In this document: positions 5,013-6,890 of the stretch, in pieces
How positions within the stretch are numbered: the first letter of the stretch is position 1
Layout: each line of letters opens with the position of its first letter
Source of the DNA: Bacillota bacterium
GTDB lineage: Bacteria > Bacillota > Clostridia > Oscillospirales > Oscillospiraceae
Reading direction: 5' to 3'
Assembly (NCBI GenBank): GCA_023406225.1
Contig: JAEXWS010000043.1
Location: forward strand, 1 to 6,890
DNA: 6,890 nt
Program-made: the position numbers and the translations under genes
The notes under the pieces: generated by a model
Database searches by the model: none
What the model was told of the DNA's origin: nothing
The model's input: only the letters and a program-made list of their open reading frames with translations

Positions 5013-5230
5013 TTGCCCGTTCGGAACGCGTTTGTTCAAAGTTCCTTCAAAACTTTTTCAGGCGGTTTTAAGATAAGCATCCTATACTGTGAACAACAAA
5101 GCGGAAGAGAACGAACGACGGAAGAAATTCAAAAACCGGACAAATCCATTTCATACTTTTGACACAATCCCCTGATATCCTCTGTTCTAATGAAAGGAGG
5201 AGCGGGATACATAATAAGGAGGCATTCATT
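5013..5230 (+). promoter_or_regulatory. Non-coding leader and candidate promoters of htrA
   Basis: This AT-richer stretch shows no gene. A perfect -35 TTGACA (5159-5164) is followed by TCTAAT (5186-5191), but the spacer of 21 bp is long, which would suit an activator or another sigma factor. An alternative is TTCAAA (5046-5051), 17 bp, TAAGAT (5069-5074). A TATACT at 5083-5088 has no good -35. AAAGTT (5038-5043) and AACTTT (5051-5056) could form a weak hairpin. No operator could be identified with confidence. Confidence 0.35.
5193..5222 (+). promoter_or_regulatory. Tandem Shine-Dalgarno sequences upstream of htrA
   Basis: AAAGGAGG (5193-5200) and AAGGAGG (5216-5222) occur 23 nt apart. The second is 8 nt from the ATG at 5231 and defines the start. 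The first has no ATG/GTG/TTG at proper distance and could be a ribosome standby site or chance. Confidence 0.6.
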
Positions 5231-6634
5231 ATGTATAACGATGAAAAGAACCTGTATCATTACACCTACCGCAGAGACGGAAGCGAATCGGAGCAGTACG
5301 CCCGCCCCATGACGGACGAACAGCTCCACGGCTATCAAACCGGGCCCCAGCCGCCCGTTCAGGAGAGGATGCCCGTGAAGAAAAACCGGATGGGCCTGAA
5401 GATCACCGCTCTGGCTTTGAGCTGCGCGCTGCTGGGCGGCGCGGTGGGCGGCGGCGTGGCCTGGGGCGTGAGCCGCGGCGGCGGCGGAGAGGCCAGCGTC
5501 AATATTTCCGGCCGTCCCGCCACCAGCGTCGCGCTGAAGACCGTGGACGGCAAAAGCGCCATGAGCGACGCGGAGGTTTACGCCGCCAACGTCAACAGCG
5601 TGGTGTCCATCAACACCACCGCCACAAAAGGCATGAACTACTTCGGCCAGGCGGTGCAGACCGCGTCGGCGGGCTCCGGCTTCGTGCTGACGCGGGACGG
5701 CTTCATCGTCACCAACTACCATGTGGTGGACGGGGCCAGCACCGTGAAGGTGACCATGTACAACGGCGACGCCTACGATGCCGCCATCATCGGCGGCGAC
5801 GAGGATTACGACATCGCGGTGATCAAGGTGGACGCCAAGGACCTCCAGCCCGTCACCCTGGGCGACAGCAGCACGCTGAACGTGGGCGACCATGTGCTGG
5901 CCATCGGCAATCCCCTGGGCGAGCTGACCTTCTCCATGAGCGGCGGCATGGTCTCCAGCGTGAACCGGGCCATTAACGTCTCCGGCACTCCCTTCAACAT
6001 GATCCAGACCGACACGTCCATTAACCCCGGCAACTCCGGCGGTCCCCTGCTCAACAGCTACGGCGAGGTGGTGGGCATCGTCTCCGCCAAGTATTCCAGC
6101 TATGCCCAGGAGTCCGTGGAGGGCCTCGGCTTCGCCATCCCCATGAACGACGTGCTGGCCATGATCCAGGACATCATGACCAACGGCTATGTGACCAACA
6201 AGCCCTATCTCGCCATCACCGGCGGCACCATGAACCAGCAGATGGCGGCCCAGTACCGCTATGACGTCGACAAGGGCGTGTTCATCTACTCCGTGGAGGA
6301 GGGCGGCGCCGCCGACAAGGCGGGCCTCCAGATGGGCGACGTGATCACCAAGGTCGGCGATACGGACATCACCTCCATGGAGGACCTGACCGTGGCGAAA
6401 AAGCAGTATTCCGCCGGGGACACCACCGTTTTCACCATCTACCGCCAAGGCCAGACCCAGACGGTGAACGTGACCTGGGACGCGGTGCCCGCCGACCAGC
6501 AGGTTTCCGCGCAGGACCAGCAAAATTCCCAGCCCAGCGGCGGCCAGAACGGCCAGACCGTGAACCCCTACGACCTTTTCAATTACTTCTTCGGCGGCGG
6601 CTTTAACGGCAGCAGCGCCAAGGAAGCGGCCTGA
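5231..6634 (+). CDS. htrA: HtrA/DegP-like membrane-anchored serine protease with one PDZ domain
   Basis: A 467-aa S1C protease for extracytoplasmic protein quality control. A cytoplasmic, Tyr-rich N-terminus (1-53) is followed by one transmembrane segment (about 55-80, MGLKITALALSCALLGGAVG onward), placing the protease outside the cell. The catalytic triad is complete: His164 in TNYHVV, Asp194 in DYDIAV and Ser269 in GNSGGP. A single PDZ domain covers about 321-416 (GGAADKAGLQMGDVITKVGD within it). A Gln/Ser/Gly-rich linker (about 422-443) leads to an aromatic tail, YDLFNYFFGGGF (447-458). Single PDZ and signal-anchor architecture are usual in Firmicutes. The ATG at 5231 has AAGGAGG 8 nt upstream; an in-frame ATG at 5159... 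is absent and the 24-codon upstream extension starts at TTG within the putative -35. A strong terminator follows at 6762, so it is probably monocistronic. No adjacent two-component system is visible. Confidence 0.95.
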   Translation: MYNDEKNLYHYTYRRDGSESEQYARPMTDEQLHGYQTGPQPPVQERMPVKKNRMGLKITALALSCALLGGAVGGGVAWGVSRGGGGEASVNISGRPATSVALKTVDGKSAMSDAEVYAANVNSVVSINTTATKGMNYFGQAVQTASAGSGFVLTRDGFIVTNYHVVDGASTVKVTMYNGDAYDAAIIGGDEDYDIAVIKVDAKDLQPVTLGDSSTLNVGDHVLAIGNPLGELTFSMSGGMVSSVNRAINVSGTPFNMIQTDTSINPGNSGGPLLNSYGEVVGIVSAKYSSYAQESVEGLGFAIPMNDVLAMIQDIMTNGYVTNKPYLAITGGTMNQQMAAQYRYDVDKGVFIYSVEEGGAADKAGLQMGDVITKVGDTDITSMEDLTVAKKQYSAGDTTVFTIYRQGQTQTVNVTWDAVPADQQVSAQDQQNSQPSGGQNGQTVNPYDLFNYFFGGGFNGSSAKEAA

Positions 6635-6761
6635 GGGCAAACTCCCCCGGCGCGTCTGAATACGGCTTCGCGGCAGCAGCCGCGGCAAGGCAAAGAGCCG
6701 GTTGCGGCGGGCGCGCAGAGGTATGAAATAGATAAAAGTCCACCGAAAGACGGATATAGAG

Positions 6762-6795
6762 AAACGGCGCGCCGCAAAATGCGGCGCGCCGTTTT
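6762..6795 (+). terminator. Intrinsic terminator of htrA
   Basis: AAACGGCGCGCCGC (6762-6775) pairs perfectly with 6781-6794 around AAAAT, ending in GTTTTG. The 14-bp, GC-rich stem with a T4 tract lies 128 bp after the htrA stop. The intervening 6635-6761 contains no gene, only a small 6-bp hairpin (6669-6684). The A-rich left flank could allow action on the minus strand too. Confidence 0.82.
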
Positions 6796-6877
6796 GCCCG
6801 TTCCCGCCGGGAAAAATGAACAGACCGTAAAATGCGGGGGAAAATCGGAAGAAACCCTACCCAAACCGGCCGGGACG

Positions 6878-6886
6878 TGGTATCAT
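6878..6886 (+). promoter_or_regulatory. Possible extended -10 for a gene beyond the window
   Basis: TGG-TATCAT fits the TGn extended -10 pattern. The -35 region 17 bp upstream (TACCCA, 6858-6863) is poor. No coding sequence follows within the window, so this is tentative. Confidence 0.3.
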
Positions 6887-6890
6887 ATAC

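Noticed and set aside
5129..6688. 519-codon minus-strand frame opposite htrA
   Set aside because: Its sequence is repetitive His/Gly/Ala/Val from the antisense of a GC-rich gene. It has no domain or ribosome binding site, while the plus strand encodes a complete HtrA triad.

Overview
The window looks like a chromosomal stretch from a high-G+C, anaerobic, Gram-positive Firmicute, most plausibly of the Oscillospiraceae/Flavonifractor-Oscillibacter type. This is inferred from GC-rich codon use, strong AAGGAGG-type ribosome binding sites, sigma-A-like promoters, a COG2509 FAD protein, a membrane-anchored HtrA with a long cytoplasmic N-terminus, and a bacterial tocopherol-cyclase-family protein. 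No marker gene fixes the species.

Region 1 (1-2136) is a divergent regulator/enzyme module. On the minus strand a D-2-hydroxyacid dehydrogenase (662-1639) is followed by an iron-type, YqhD/BDH-like alcohol dehydrogenase that runs off the left edge (574 to 1). On the plus strand is a 128-aa MerR-family regulator with a GTG start at 1750. The intergenic region holds a perfect 20-bp palindrome (1699-1718). It lies inside a 19-bp-spaced promoter pointing at the enzymes and covers the -10 of a 17-bp-spaced promoter pointing at the regulator. This is textbook MerR activation plus autorepression. A cysteine at the NmlR/AdhR position suggests that the signal is a reactive aldehyde or other electrophile, and that the enzymes reduce carbonyl compounds.

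Region 2 (2155-3765, minus) is a COG2509 FAD-dependent dehydrogenase of unknown substrate. It converges on the merR gene and probably starts at a TTG codon. Region 3 (3894-4766, plus) is divergent from it and encodes a tocopherol-cyclase-family protein, also of unknown role in such bacteria.

Region 4 (4751-5012) is the most unusual non-coding part. It is a run of six hairpins, bounded by two near-identical 30/31-bp palindromic repeats, the first of which carries the stop codon of the preceding gene. It also has an 11-bp long-range inverted repeat that competes with the last hairpin. It could be a dispersed non-autonomous or palindromic repeat element, or a structured RNA/terminator cluster.

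Region 5 (5013-6890) has an AT-richer leader, then htrA (5231-6634), a membrane-anchored serine protease with one PDZ domain and an odd aromatic C-terminal tail. A strong intrinsic terminator follows (6762-6795), and a possible extended -10 for a gene beyond the window lies at the right edge.
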